DNA of 64,000 nt. Source: Clostridiales bacterium (GTDB lineage Bacteria > Bacillota > Clostridia > Lachnospirales > Lachnospiraceae). A model generated the notes under the pieces. The model was not told the origin of the DNA and searched no databases. It saw nothing but the letters and a program-made list of their open reading frames with translations. Positions 1-8,431 of the stretch are shown piece by piece; position 1 is the stretch's first letter, and each line of letters starts with the position of its first letter. The position numbers were made by a program, and so were the translations under genes. Location of the stretch: positions 42,207 to 106,206 of the forward strand of contig JAGZJZ010000023.1 in assembly GCA_018365455.1 (NCBI GenBank), written 5' to 3'.

Positions 1-1353
1 CCGCGTTCGTATTCTTTCCGAGTATAATACTGTGCCTCCCATCCTTGATACTAGAAATTTTTCTTGTATATTAACAACTTTTGGCAATGCTATTATAATT
101 AACAGACGACTTTCATCATCTGGAAAATCTATTCCATCAAATCTATTTGCTAAAATAACCATAGCATTTTCACTATCTACAAATTCTTGTTTATTCTCTT
201 CTATATTTTTAACAGAAAATATTTTTGTTTTACTAGAAAAATTTGATACTATTTCATTTACTGTGCTTTTGACTCTATCATTTGGTGTGAGAACGACACT
301 CTTACCTGTTATTTTATGTAATGCAAGTAATACATCAGCCTCCGAGTCTTTTCCTAATGATAATCTAGGAATTATGAAAAATTTTCTACCAACACCTTTT
401 TTATCCCACTCATTAACAATTGGTAATTTTGTTATTTTAGAAATTCCAGTAACCCTCTCTAATTCACCACTCTTGCCTAAAGTTGCGGACATTAATATTT
501 TTTGTTTTGCTCCAGCAAATGGAGGATGTGTCATAGTTGGTGCAATCCAAGGTCTAATTTGTATGCCGCCCTTTTGGATATAAATATTACATTCTTTGAG
601 ATTTTCTCGAATTCTTTTCCATGTATATATATTGCTATAGTTTGTTCCTCCTATGCTAGCATCAATAATACTTTCCAATGTATTCAAATCAGATGATAGC
701 AAAGCACTTGGTACAATATTGCACCAAGATTCGGTTTGCTCCTCTTCATCGGTTCCTAACAACTTTTTATAATCAATTTCCCCCACATATTTTCTAAAAA
801 AATCCGCTAATGGCAAAAATAACCCGTCTTTTTTATTTATATTTAATGTCCAATTATCAATAATATACTCTTCACTTGAATGAACGTCATCCATGATAAT
901 AATATCCACATCGGAGAAAAATGTATATTGAGCAAATAATGAGCTATAAGTAGTAACCCCTATAGATTCTGCGCGCAGAAAATCACTTTTATCTTTCTCT
1001 GAATAATCTGATTGTTTGCCACAAAAAGCAATTGCTTTTATACCATATTTATTATTTGCGTGTTCTACTACCTGTTTTACCAATTGATTTGTTGGGCACA
1101 AAAACACTACCTTCTCATGTTCTTTACGCCTTCTATATTCCCCAATTACAAGCCCCACTAGGGTTTTACCGCTCCCAGTCGGTAACTCTATTGCAATGTT
1201 TTTTGAATCATATTTTTTCATATATTCTTCCAACATGTCCCGTTGATAATCTAGCAACCCCATTATTGTTTTATTAACAGATTTATTATCATGATACATA
1301 GCAACTGGTGATTGATAATTAAAAACCGCTTTTTTCTTAATTACAAATGCCAT
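1..1353 (-). CDS. SF2 (DEAD/DEAH-like) helicase, C-terminus beyond window
   Basis: The frame is open from an ATG at 1353 to the window edge, giving 451 visible residues. A GGAGG site lies 5 bases before the start. Near residues 58-64 is a Walker A motif PTGSGKT, preceded by a glutamine in LLDYQRD that fits a Q motif. Motif II reads MDDVHSSE near residues 154-161, and LMSATLG fits motif III. A later stretch NRFDGIDFPDDESRLLII resembles the motif V/VI region of XPD/DinG-like helicases. It should unwind nucleic acid using ATP. It is the third gene of a minus-strand run after the kinase fusion and the nuclease-like protein, with only 45 bases between it and its neighbour, so it is probably co-transcribed. 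Base composition is AT-rich. The family is clear; the substrate is not. Confidence 0.85.
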   Translation of the reverse strand, partial: MAFVIKKKAVFNYQSPVAMYHDNKSVNKTIMGLLDYQRDMLEEYMKKYDSKNIAIELPTGSGKTLVGLVIGEYRRRKEHEKVVFLCPTNQLVKQVVEHANNKYGIKAIAFCGKQSDYSEKDKSDFLRAESIGVTTYSSLFAQYTFFSDVDIIIMDDVHSSEEYIIDNWTLNINKKDGLFLPLADFFRKYVGEIDYKKLLGTDEEEQTESWCNIVPSALLSSDLNTLESIIDASIGGTNYSNIYTWKRIRENLKECNIYIQKGGIQIRPWIAPTMTHPPFAGAKQKILMSATLGKSGELERVTGISKITKLPIVNEWDKKGVGRKFFIIPRLSLGKDSEADVLLALHKITGKSVVLTPNDRVKSTVNEIVSNFSSKTKIFSVKNIEENKQEFVDSENAMVILANRFDGIDFPDDESRLLIIIALPKVVNIQEKFLVSRMGGTVLYSERIRTR

Positions 1354-1398
1354 CTTGTCCTCCGTATTTTATCTAAGTTTTCAACAATGATACTACTA

Positions 1399-2037
1399 TC
1401 ATTCTTCACTAACCAATTGTAATTGCTTCAAAAATCTATCCGTAATATAATATTGGATATCTAACTTTTCTACTTTCTGTTTTTTCGCTCGCAAAGATAT
1501 TTTAAGCTTTCCTTTTGAAACACTCATTAATCCAATATTCATCTCTCTGAATAACTTTTTATCTACTTTAGAAATATATTCCGAACTGATTGCTACATAA
1601 ACCTCATTTGCATATTGCTTGTACCTTAAAGCTTGCTCTAATCCTGCTTTCCAATCCGATATTTTGGCTTCAATAGCAATAAAATTTTTAGTAACTGCAT
1701 CTACTTTTTTTATAGAAGTAATATAGTTTCCATCAATCTTTACATAACCAAGTTCTTCTAATTCCCGAAGAAAATGATGGAACTTCTTACTTACTTTTTC
1801 ATCCAAAATTCTTACATCATCAAAATTTATCCTCTTATGATTGTAAATTCCATTAAAGTAGTAGTATGCATTAAAATACTCATCAAACACTACATTACTT
1901 CTGTGAATATCTGTAGTATAGACTACATCTGCTATATTATTTCCACCCCTTAACTCCCGCACAATATATCGTGTATCAAATCTATCTTGCAAATCCAATA
2001 CTAATTTTTCTACTAACTCTTTTTCATTTACAAACAT
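1399..2037 (-). CDS. PD-(D/E)XK nuclease-like protein
   Basis: A 212-residue protein of unrecognised name. A candidate PD-(D/E)XK core is visible: D37 in NNIADVVY, E123 and K125 in FIAIEAKISDW, then Q135 in the following helix (AGLEQALRYKQY). The pattern IEAK-x2-DW-x4-EQA-x3-K is typical of restriction-like folds in which the helix after the catalytic strand carries Q or R. Residues about 82-108 look like an inserted winged-helix (FHHFLRELEELGYVKIDGNYI-type pattern, split here by context). It lies 23 bases after the kinase fusion and 45 bases before the helicase. A role as the nuclease effector of the cluster is inference from fold and context. An inactive, binding-only domain is possible. 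Confidence 0.6.
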   Translation of the reverse strand: MFVNEKELVEKLVLDLQDRFDTRYIVRELRGGNNIADVVYTTDIHRSNVVFDEYFNAYYYFNGIYNHKRINFDDVRILDEKVSKKFHHFLRELEELGYVKIDGNYITSIKKVDAVTKNFIAIEAKISDWKAGLEQALRYKQYANEVYVAISSEYISKVDKKLFREMNIGLMSVSKGKLKISLRAKKQKVEKLDIQYYITDRFLKQLQLVSEE

Positions 2038-2060
2038 TTAAACTCACCCACCTAATTTAA

Positions 2061-4058
2061 CTAAATTATTTTTTTTAGATTTTTCAATAGTTTGTAGTAA
2101 TCCGTACTCTTCTGACTGCCCATTATTTCCCGCGGAATAGAATCCAAATTTTTCAATGCATTGTCAACACGTTTCTTAAAATACTCAACTCGTGCTTCTC
2201 CTTCAAATTGATTGAATTTTTCCACTTCCTCCAGCATCAATTGCCAGTGATGTAATTGAACCCCTTTATCCCCAGTACCAATCTCAATAGCACTTTTTCC
2301 CTTGCACCACTCACAATCGCAGCATCCAAAATAATTGTAGATTTGCTCAAAAGCGAATGTGTCTTTCTTAGGATATGTAAGAAAAGATAGCACTTGCGGA
2401 AAATAAAATTTCGAATACAAATTAAAAGAATCCTTTTCTTCTTTTATGTACTGTTCATCAAAATAGTCTATGCTTGCTAACCCAAGAGAAAACCCATGTA
2501 CTCCTTTTGCAATCAATGCAAATCCTAACGGTATTGGCACTTTTAATGCAATAACTGGTTTATTAGTATACTTTTGTAAATTTAGAACAAATTCCAAATA
2601 ACTTCCTAATGACTGTTCATTTAACTGCTTCATATCAGAAACTTGTACAATAAAGCCATTAACATCTGCATGAACAAAAAATGACAATATCTTATCTGAT
2701 TGAAAAACCAAATGTCCTAATCCGATAGATATCATAGCAAATTTTTGTTTCCCATTTTCTACAACTTTTGAGCTTTCGTCAATCAACTGAATATTCATCT
2801 TTATCCATTCATCAACTTTGTCAACTGGATAATCTGTATTACTAATGTAGTGATATGGCAATATTAATTTTCTTCCCATTGATACTGTTGCATACCAGCT
2901 TTCAATATATTCTTTCCTTTTTTGCGGATTTTGGAGGTACTCTAAAGAAATCACTCCTTTTTTGGGGGCATAAGGTAAATCTACCAAACCTTTTGTACTA
3001 CCAAATGCAAAATAGGACAATCTTTGATTGGATGGATCAATAATAACATTTTCAAAATTATTATCTGCAAAATGTTGGTGTAATTTTTTCATCCAATTTT
3101 GTACATGTATTGGATAGATAATATCTGCAGAGTTAGCATTTTCAAATTGCTCAGTTACATCCTTTTCTCGATATACCCAAGCATAATATTTACCTACTGT
3201 CACTAATTCTTCTGCTATGTTCTTCTTGATAAAAGCTTCAATAAATTCATCAATTGTTTGAAAACGTGCAAATGGCTCCTTTGCTGTTGCTTTAAAAATT
3301 ATATTTTCTAATCCATCACTTATGCTGGAATTATACTGTCTAGGTGGAATAATTGGATCATTTAATATTTTAAGCAACAATTCTGGCAGTGTAGTTGCTT
3401 TATAAGGTATATTTTGGGTCAACATTTCATACAGGATAATTCCCAAAGCATAAATATCTGCTCTGTAATCAATATGTTTGCTGTCCCTTAATTGCTCCGG
3501 TGCCATATAGAGTGGTGACCCAATTTGAGTTCCAGTTGATGTAATCGAAGAAAAATCTATAATTTTGCTTAAGCCATAATCTATAATCTTTACATTTAGT
3601 TCATCATCAATCATGATATTATCTGGCTTTAAGTCTCTATGAATTATCCCTTCATTCTCAATAATTGTATTATGTAATTCTCTAACACCTTGGAGTACAC
3701 TAACAAATACGCTAATTAGTGTATCCAAGTCGATATCCCTTCTTAAATAGCTTCTAAGCGTTCTGCCTTCAAAGTATTCCATAACAATAACATATTCAAT
3801 CACACCAAATTCATTTTTAAAATAAAAATCTTCCTGATATTTAATTAGATTCTTTCCCTTAACATTTTTCAAAACATCAATTTCGCGTGTAATTCTATTT
3901 TGCTCACTTTTGAATTCTTCTAATATATAAGTTTCAGCAAGAACCTTGGCAGCATATGTAGTTTTTCCCTTTGATACTCTGTATACAGCGCCAAAACTTC
4001 CACTTCCGAGCGCTTCTTCAAATAAATACCCATTAATTACTTTACCAACAATATTCAT
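2061..4058 (-). CDS. Ser/Thr protein kinase fused to TGT-like zinc-site domain
   Basis: 665 residues. The N-terminal third is a complete Hanks-type kinase: glycine loop GSGSFGAVY (18-26), lysine K38 in YAAKVL, catalytic loop HRDLKPDN (140-147), DYG at 160-162 in place of DFG, and MAPEQ near 185-189. All residues needed for phosphotransfer appear present. There is no transmembrane segment or PASTA domain, so it is cytosolic. The remaining 380 residues look like an alpha/beta barrel. They end with CxCxxC at C580, C582 and C585 followed by HH at 603-604, the arrangement of the structural zinc in tRNA-guanine transglycosylases and DpdA. GVHGFSLGL occupies the place where those enzymes carry GVDMFDCV, so the nucleophilic Asp may be missing. 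AGGAG precedes the ATG. Kinase certain; the C-terminal assignment is by motif only. Confidence 0.75.
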   Translation of the reverse strand: MNIVGKVINGYLFEEALGSGSFGAVYRVSKGKTTYAAKVLAETYILEEFKSEQNRITREIDVLKNVKGKNLIKYQEDFYFKNEFGVIEYVIVMEYFEGRTLRSYLRRDIDLDTLISVFVSVLQGVRELHNTIIENEGIIHRDLKPDNIMIDDELNVKIIDYGLSKIIDFSSITSTGTQIGSPLYMAPEQLRDSKHIDYRADIYALGIILYEMLTQNIPYKATTLPELLLKILNDPIIPPRQYNSSISDGLENIIFKATAKEPFARFQTIDEFIEAFIKKNIAEELVTVGKYYAWVYREKDVTEQFENANSADIIYPIHVQNWMKKLHQHFADNNFENVIIDPSNQRLSYFAFGSTKGLVDLPYAPKKGVISLEYLQNPQKRKEYIESWYATVSMGRKLILPYHYISNTDYPVDKVDEWIKMNIQLIDESSKVVENGKQKFAMISIGLGHLVFQSDKILSFFVHADVNGFIVQVSDMKQLNEQSLGSYLEFVLNLQKYTNKPVIALKVPIPLGFALIAKGVHGFSLGLASIDYFDEQYIKEEKDSFNLYSKFYFPQVLSFLTYPKKDTFAFEQIYNYFGCCDCEWCKGKSAIEIGTGDKGVQLHHWQLMLEEVEKFNQFEGEARVEYFKKRVDNALKNLDSIPREIMGSQKSTDYYKLLKNLKKII

Positions 4059-4173
4059 TCTGTCTCCTTTTTGGTTCTATCCCCCGCTAAATGACTCTTA
4101 CCACTTTTTCTGTGGAATTGGCATATTATTTACTATATTTTACCACACATCTTCCCTTTTTGCTATCTACAGT
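4059..4173 (-). promoter_or_regulatory. Leader of the kinase operon, cut by an IS
   Basis: This 115-base stretch lies between the kinase start and the left target repeat of the IS. It has the ribosome site AAGGAG and an AT-rich patch containing TGTGGTAAAAT, which could be an extended -10. No clear -35 box at the right distance is left, so the original promoter may have been split by the insertion. This is inference. Confidence 0.3.
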
Positions 4174-4351
4174 ATTCAAAATCAGCTCTGACGAGTAAAT
4201 ATATTTTTAATGGAATGATCCCAGTTTCATTCTGCATTTTCGTGCCTGCTCTCCTTTCCGGTTCTATAAAAGCACACAAGCTCCCTGGGATTTTCCGTTA
4301 CGATCCTGTTGTTCTACCGGTTCCGGACTCACCTCCCTTCGTTCTGCACTC

Positions 4352-5701
4352 TTATCCAAAACGTATCTGGAAACCTCTTTCTATTTCCTGCGTATATTCC
4401 TTTAACTTATCCTGCTTCCATGATTCCAGTATCCTGCGGTGCTTCTGCTCCCGGCTCTGCTTCACTTTTTTCCACAGGCTTTCCCATGCCTCCATGACCT
4501 GCGCTATCATATGGCCAATCTGGATCAGATAGTAATGATTTTTCATTCCCTGGTACAGCCTGCTGTACATATGTTCCAGACAGTATCCGTAGTTCTTCTG
4601 GGTATTGAATCCCTCATTTTCTATTTTCCATCTCAATCTGCCGGCTTCTGCCGTTGCCCTCACGTTCTTTTTCGTTACCGGCAAATCGGTGAGGAACAAG
4701 AAACGCTTTTCTTTCCCCTCCCCGTTTTTCTTTTCTTCTCCATATTCCAACAGGTTTACCAGATGGCCCTCATGATCTATCCCGTTCACATAGTCGGTCC
4801 AGACGCTCCTATCTTCCGTTTCCTCTTTCCTCAGGTTCCCTTCCCTGTTTCGCAGCGTCCCAAATTCCTTTGCAACATAAGGAATACTCCCTTCTTTAAA
4901 GCGCAGAATGTAATGGTAACCATATCCGCGGCACTCCTTAAAAAATGTTTCACAGGCATAAAGACTGTCTGCGCTCAGGCATACTGGCAGGCGCGGGAAT
5001 TCCTCATGCAGCTTTTTCAGCAGCCGCCGGCAGGCTTTCCGCTCACAGTCCTGTTTTTCAGCCTCAAGGCCTTCGTTTTCTACAAACTCTGTCATGATGC
5101 TCACAAGGATATCTTCCCGGAGCACGAGTTTTGCTTCCAATACATAGTAGTAGTATTCCCGGTATTCCTCCGGGGTGCCTTTTCTATGGGTACGGTACAG
5201 ACTCTTAGGATCCAGCTTCCTTTGGCTGCTCTCTAGCTGGGTTCCATCCACGATCACCTGCCAGTATCTTCCCCTTATACGGGAGCCTTCAAACACACGG
5301 CTCCGTATCAAATGGCGTACCAGACCACAGACTACACCCTGCAGCTGGCTGGGATCCAATCTCTTAAGATAGTCATTTATCGTCTCCCAGTAGGGGAGTT
5401 CCGAGAGTTCTGGTTTTCCGCACAGATATCCAATATTTTGGATCACGGTATCCGAATTAAATTCCTGGCTTGTTTTTCTCATGCTGCTGATATAAAATAT
5501 AGAAGAGAGGATGCGTGTCATCAGTAAGACATGGCTCTCGTAAGTGATATATCTGTGGTCGCGAGGATCCTCCAGTCTCTTTAACAGGGACAGGAGTCCG
5601 GGGAAATAGTGATGGATCACTTTTACCAGTTCACATGCCAGATGAAACTGGGCCAGGTGTTCCCGCGTATCTTTTCTGGTGATCTTTGCTTTTGTTTTCA
5701 T
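4352..5701 (-). CDS. IS4-superfamily DDE transposase
   Basis: 449 residues, full length for this group. A DDE triad can be placed at D152 in VIVDGTQLE, D245 in LSADSLYA and E361 in RWKIENEGFN. The last motif resembles the signature around the catalytic glutamate of IS4-type transposases, here RWKIE followed by NEGFNTQKN. An N-terminal helical region and a basic C-terminal tail frame the catalytic domain. It would cut and rejoin the ends of the surrounding IS. AAAGGAGG lies just before the ATG. The gene shows no stop or frameshift, so the element may be active. The exact IS family (IS4, ISNCY or a related group) cannot be settled by eye. Confidence 0.88.
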   Translation of the reverse strand: MKTKAKITRKDTREHLAQFHLACELVKVIHHYFPGLLSLLKRLEDPRDHRYITYESHVLLMTRILSSIFYISSMRKTSQEFNSDTVIQNIGYLCGKPELSELPYWETINDYLKRLDPSQLQGVVCGLVRHLIRSRVFEGSRIRGRYWQVIVDGTQLESSQRKLDPKSLYRTHRKGTPEEYREYYYYVLEAKLVLREDILVSIMTEFVENEGLEAEKQDCERKACRRLLKKLHEEFPRLPVCLSADSLYACETFFKECRGYGYHYILRFKEGSIPYVAKEFGTLRNREGNLRKEETEDRSVWTDYVNGIDHEGHLVNLLEYGEEKKNGEGKEKRFLFLTDLPVTKKNVRATAEAGRLRWKIENEGFNTQKNYGYCLEHMYSRLYQGMKNHYYLIQIGHMIAQVMEAWESLWKKVKQSREQKHRRILESWKQDKLKEYTQEIERGFQIRFG

Positions 5702-5768
5702 GATAAAAACCTCCTTTCTTTATGCGGTTGCGAAGAAATAATTCTCTGGTCAGTTTTATTATCTCGCA

Positions 5769-5795
5769 ATCCCACGTAAAGTGGGAGGTTTTTTT
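5769..5795 (+). terminator. Terminator near the IS end, plus-strand direction
   Basis: CCCAC at 5771-5775 pairs with GTGGG at 5781-5785, then AGG and a run of T. It faces the transposase gene's upstream side and ends transcripts running on the plus strand. Such a hairpin inside an IS end would insulate the transposase. Confidence 0.6.
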
Positions 5796-5832
5796 AAAAT
5801 TTATTTTTTACTCGTCAAGGCTGATTCAAAAT

Positions 5833-5870
5833 AGACCAGTCCAAGAGCCTTTTCACTTCTCGACTGGTCT
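5833..5870. repeat. Perfect 9-bp inverted repeat after the recombinase genes
   Basis: AGACCAGTC at 5833-5841 and GACTGGTCT at 5862-5870 are exact reverse complements, separated by 20 bases. It directly follows the stop of the recombinase and directly abuts the IS target repeat. It may be a weak terminator, as there is no good T-run, or part of the phage attachment site recognised by the recombinases. The sequence alone does not decide. Confidence 0.6.
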
Positions 5871-5880
5871 GCCATATTCC

Positions 5881-7290
5881 TTACACCGCTATATATTCAA
5901 TCTCCGTCCCATCCAGAAACGCCGTCACAACCACCCCATTCTCATACACCTTGATGCAATCCACCGTTCGAAGCATCAAATCAATACCCAGTTCCCCTAT
6001 CGGCTTTTCCACCTTCGTAATCTCCATAAAGTCCATCGCCCGGAATTTCGCCAGCAAATCATCCCCTTGCATCTTCCTCTCCCATTCCGGCACCAACATC
6101 TCCCGGCACTCCAACAGCCTGTTCCACGCCATCAGGTAAATCTCAATCAACGTCTCCTCATAAATGTGCCGGTTCCCACATCCCAGTACACCCTTTACCT
6201 TATATCGCTCACTGCATTGCCACACTTTCTTATCTCCGCTTGGCGTCCGCCATCCCTTTCTCGCAAATGCTTTGTTACATTCCCCACAGATAATCTTGCT
6301 TGAAAATGGGTTTGCCTCCGTGTTCTGGGAAAACCGAGTAATATTATGCTCCTCCAAATACCGCTCCCTCCGCTTCATCTCTAACTGCACACATTCCCAA
6401 AGCCAAGGCTCTATAATCGCCTCATGGTCATCCTCAATATAATACTGCTGGACCTCTCCCTCATTCTGCACCCGCTTCTTCGTCAGGAAATCCACTGTGT
6501 AACTTTTTTGCAGGAGCGTATCCCCTTTATATTTTTCATTTTCCAGCATACTTCCAATGGTCGTGGACTGCCATTTCGTCCCGCCATCCCAGTTTATCAC
6601 ACCTTCCCTCTCAAAAATCCGCTTAATATAATCAGTAGTCTTTCCCCAAAGGAACTCCATAAAAATCCGCTTCACAATCTTCGCCTGCTGTTTATTCACA
6701 ACCAGTTTTCCATTCTCATCTGCATCATAACCAAGGAACCGCTTGGTACTCATCTTATGCTGCCCAATCTCAAACCTCTTGCGGATACCCCATGTGCTGT
6801 TCTCTGAAATATTCCGGCTTTCATCCTGTGCAAGGGAAGAAAGAATTGTAAGCAACACTTCTCCCTTCGCATCCAAGGTGTCTATGGCCTCCTTTTCGAA
6901 TGTCACCCCAATGCCAAGTCCCTTCAGTTCCCGCACATAATTCAGACAGTCCAGCGTATTTCTTGCAAACCTGGAGATGGACTTCGTGATAATCCGGTCA
7001 ATCTTCCCTGCCCGGCAGTCCAGAATCATCCTGTTAAATTCATCCCTTTTCTTGGTATTCGTACCTGAAATACCTTCGTCCGCATATATCCCGGCACATT
7101 CATATTCCGGGTTACTGTTGATACTTTCCGTATAAAACCGCACCTGGTTCTCATAGCTTAATAGCTGTTCTTCTTGGTCGGTACTCACCCGGCAGTATGC
7201 CGCCACCCGCAGTTTCTTCCTCTGCACGGCATTCCCTTCCCCTGCTGTCGAATTCTGCTTTGCTGGTATAACGGTAATGTTTCTTGCCAT
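5881..7290 (-). CDS. Large serine recombinase (integrase), third of three
   Basis: 469 residues. The N-terminal resolvase domain has the nucleophile in YCRVSTDQ, followed by the conserved ITKSISRFARN. A recombinase domain follows (FLGYDADENGKLVVN), then a zinc ribbon with CGEC near residues 345-348 and later cysteines, and a C-terminal region. It should cut and rejoin attP and attB through a phosphoserine link. The start overlaps the preceding recombinase gene by 140 bases in another frame. ATG is followed by a basic tail typical for these genes. It is the last gene of the prophage before the left boundary. Catalytic residues look intact. Confidence 0.92.
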   Translation of the reverse strand: MARNITVIPAKQNSTAGEGNAVQRKKLRVAAYCRVSTDQEEQLLSYENQVRFYTESINSNPEYECAGIYADEGISGTNTKKRDEFNRMILDCRAGKIDRIITKSISRFARNTLDCLNYVRELKGLGIGVTFEKEAIDTLDAKGEVLLTILSSLAQDESRNISENSTWGIRKRFEIGQHKMSTKRFLGYDADENGKLVVNKQQAKIVKRIFMEFLWGKTTDYIKRIFEREGVINWDGGTKWQSTTIGSMLENEKYKGDTLLQKSYTVDFLTKKRVQNEGEVQQYYIEDDHEAIIEPWLWECVQLEMKRRERYLEEHNITRFSQNTEANPFSSKIICGECNKAFARKGWRTPSGDKKVWQCSERYKVKGVLGCGNRHIYEETLIEIYLMAWNRLLECREMLVPEWERKMQGDDLLAKFRAMDFMEITKVEKPIGELGIDLMLRTVDCIKVYENGVVVTAFLDGTEIEYIAV

Positions 7291-8431
7291 TGCTGTAAAC
7301 CTCCTCTGCCACCATTGGTTCTATAATATCCTGCCGGGCTGCCGATTCATCCGGAATCCGCACACCCGGACAGGCTTGCTTTCCCTCTTCAATATAAGTG
7401 GAGCAAAGCCACTCTACCTTCTTTTTATACCCTATCCTGCGGCGGAGTGTCTTTCCGCAATGCGGACAGTACATCATTCCCGTCAATGGATATCTGTTCT
7501 GGTACTTTTGTGTGTCACTCTGGGCAATGTTCCTGCCCCGTTTATTTTCTTCTATCCTTTCCTGAAGTGCATCCCAAACCTCCGTGCTCAAAATCGCCGG
7601 ATGGCTGTCCTCCATGTAATAACTCTGTACTCCCCCATGATTCCGTACCGTCTGGTTCCTCTTATCCTCCGGTGTGTAATATTTCTGCAAATGGAAATCC
7701 CCTTTGTATTTCTCATTTTTGAACATACCCATAAATGAACCGCCAGTCCACTTCCCTCCTGTCACAGACGGGACTCCCAGAAAATCCGCCAACTGCCCCA
7801 GACGGCTGGAACCCACTCCCAAAAGGTACATATCCGCAAAGAACCGGACTGCCATTGCCTCTTTGGGATCGATGACCAGCTCCCCAAATTCATCCTTGTC
7901 ATAGCCCATGAACCGCTCCGTGTTAATCATGTACTCCCCACGCTCAAATTTCTTGCGGATAGACCATTTCCGGTTCTCCGACACATTCCTGCTTTCTTCC
8001 TCGGCAAAAGAAGCGAGGACAGTGAACATGACCTCACCGTCCCCGGATAATGTGTTGATATTCTGTTCTTCAAAATAGACAGCAACCCCAATCAGCCGCA
8101 GCTCCCTTACCGTTTCCAAAAGAACTGCTGTATTTCTGGCAAACCGGGAAATGGACTTTGTGATGATTAAATCTATCTGGCCGTCCTTCGCCATCTGCAC
8201 CATCCGCTGGAATTCCGGACGGTTCCTGCTGAAACCGGATATCCCATGGTCTGCAAACACGCCAATAAACTCATATTCCGGGTTGGTTTTCAAGGAGCGT
8301 TCATAGGAGGATATCTGGTTTTCCAGGGATTCGCCCTGTTTCCTGGAATCCGTGGAAACCCTGGCATAAGCACAGACGCGTTTCTTTTTCGGTATTTTAT
8401 TCTGTACCGGCTCCAACATCCGTATCCTCAT
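7151..8431 (-). CDS. Large serine recombinase, second of three
   Basis: 426 residues from an ATG preceded by GGGAG. The nucleophile serine is in YARVSTDS, with ITKSISRFARN following. The recombinase domain and a CPHC zinc ribbon with a later cysteine pair (LCSTYIEEGKQACP) are present. The start codon shares ATGA with the stop of the small upstream gene, so translation is coupled. The C-terminal 47 codons overlap the start of the next recombinase; the tail reads RPRRTAIKL, and the frame shows no break. Sets of two or three such genes work together in mobile elements of Lachnospiraceae, with different partners at insertion and excision; which does what here is unknown. Confidence 0.9.
   Translation of the reverse strand: MRIRMLEPVQNKIPKKKRVCAYARVSTDSRKQGESLENQISSYERSLKTNPEYEFIGVFADHGISGFSRNRPEFQRMVQMAKDGQIDLIITKSISRFARNTAVLLETVRELRLIGVAVYFEEQNINTLSGDGEVMFTVLASFAEEESRNVSENRKWSIRKKFERGEYMINTERFMGYDKDEFGELVIDPKEAMAVRFFADMYLLGVGSSRLGQLADFLGVPSVTGGKWTGGSFMGMFKNEKYKGDFHLQKYYTPEDKRNQTVRNHGGVQSYYMEDSHPAILSTEVWDALQERIEENKRGRNIAQSDTQKYQNRYPLTGMMYCPHCGKTLRRRIGYKKKVEWLCSTYIEEGKQACPGVRIPDESAARQDIIEPMVAEEVYSNGKKHYRYTSKAEFDSRGRECRAEEETAGGGILPGEYRPRRTAIKL

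Larger units (their letters stand above)
4183..5823 (-). mobile_element. Complete IS of about 1.64 kb, IS4-like DDE type
   Basis: The ends are inverted repeats of 17 bases matching at 15: CAGCTCTGACGAGTAAA at 4183-4199 and the complement of 5807-5823. They are flanked by a perfect 9-bp direct repeat ATTCAAAAT at 4174-4182 and 5824-5832, which reads as the target-site duplication. One transposase gene fills the element. Before insertion, position 4182 joined 5833, so the IS sits between the serine recombinase tail and the kinase operon. Both ends and the duplication are intact, which suggests a recent insertion. Confidence 0.9.

Noticed and set aside
4439..5236. 265-codon plus-strand frame inside the IS
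   Set aside because: It is the complement of the transposase gene, which has clear DDE residues on the other strand.
7151..7290. 140-base overlap of two recombinase genes as a frameshift
   Set aside because: Both frames are complete, with a natural end (RPRRTAIKL) and a natural start, and such overlaps are common in these gene sets.
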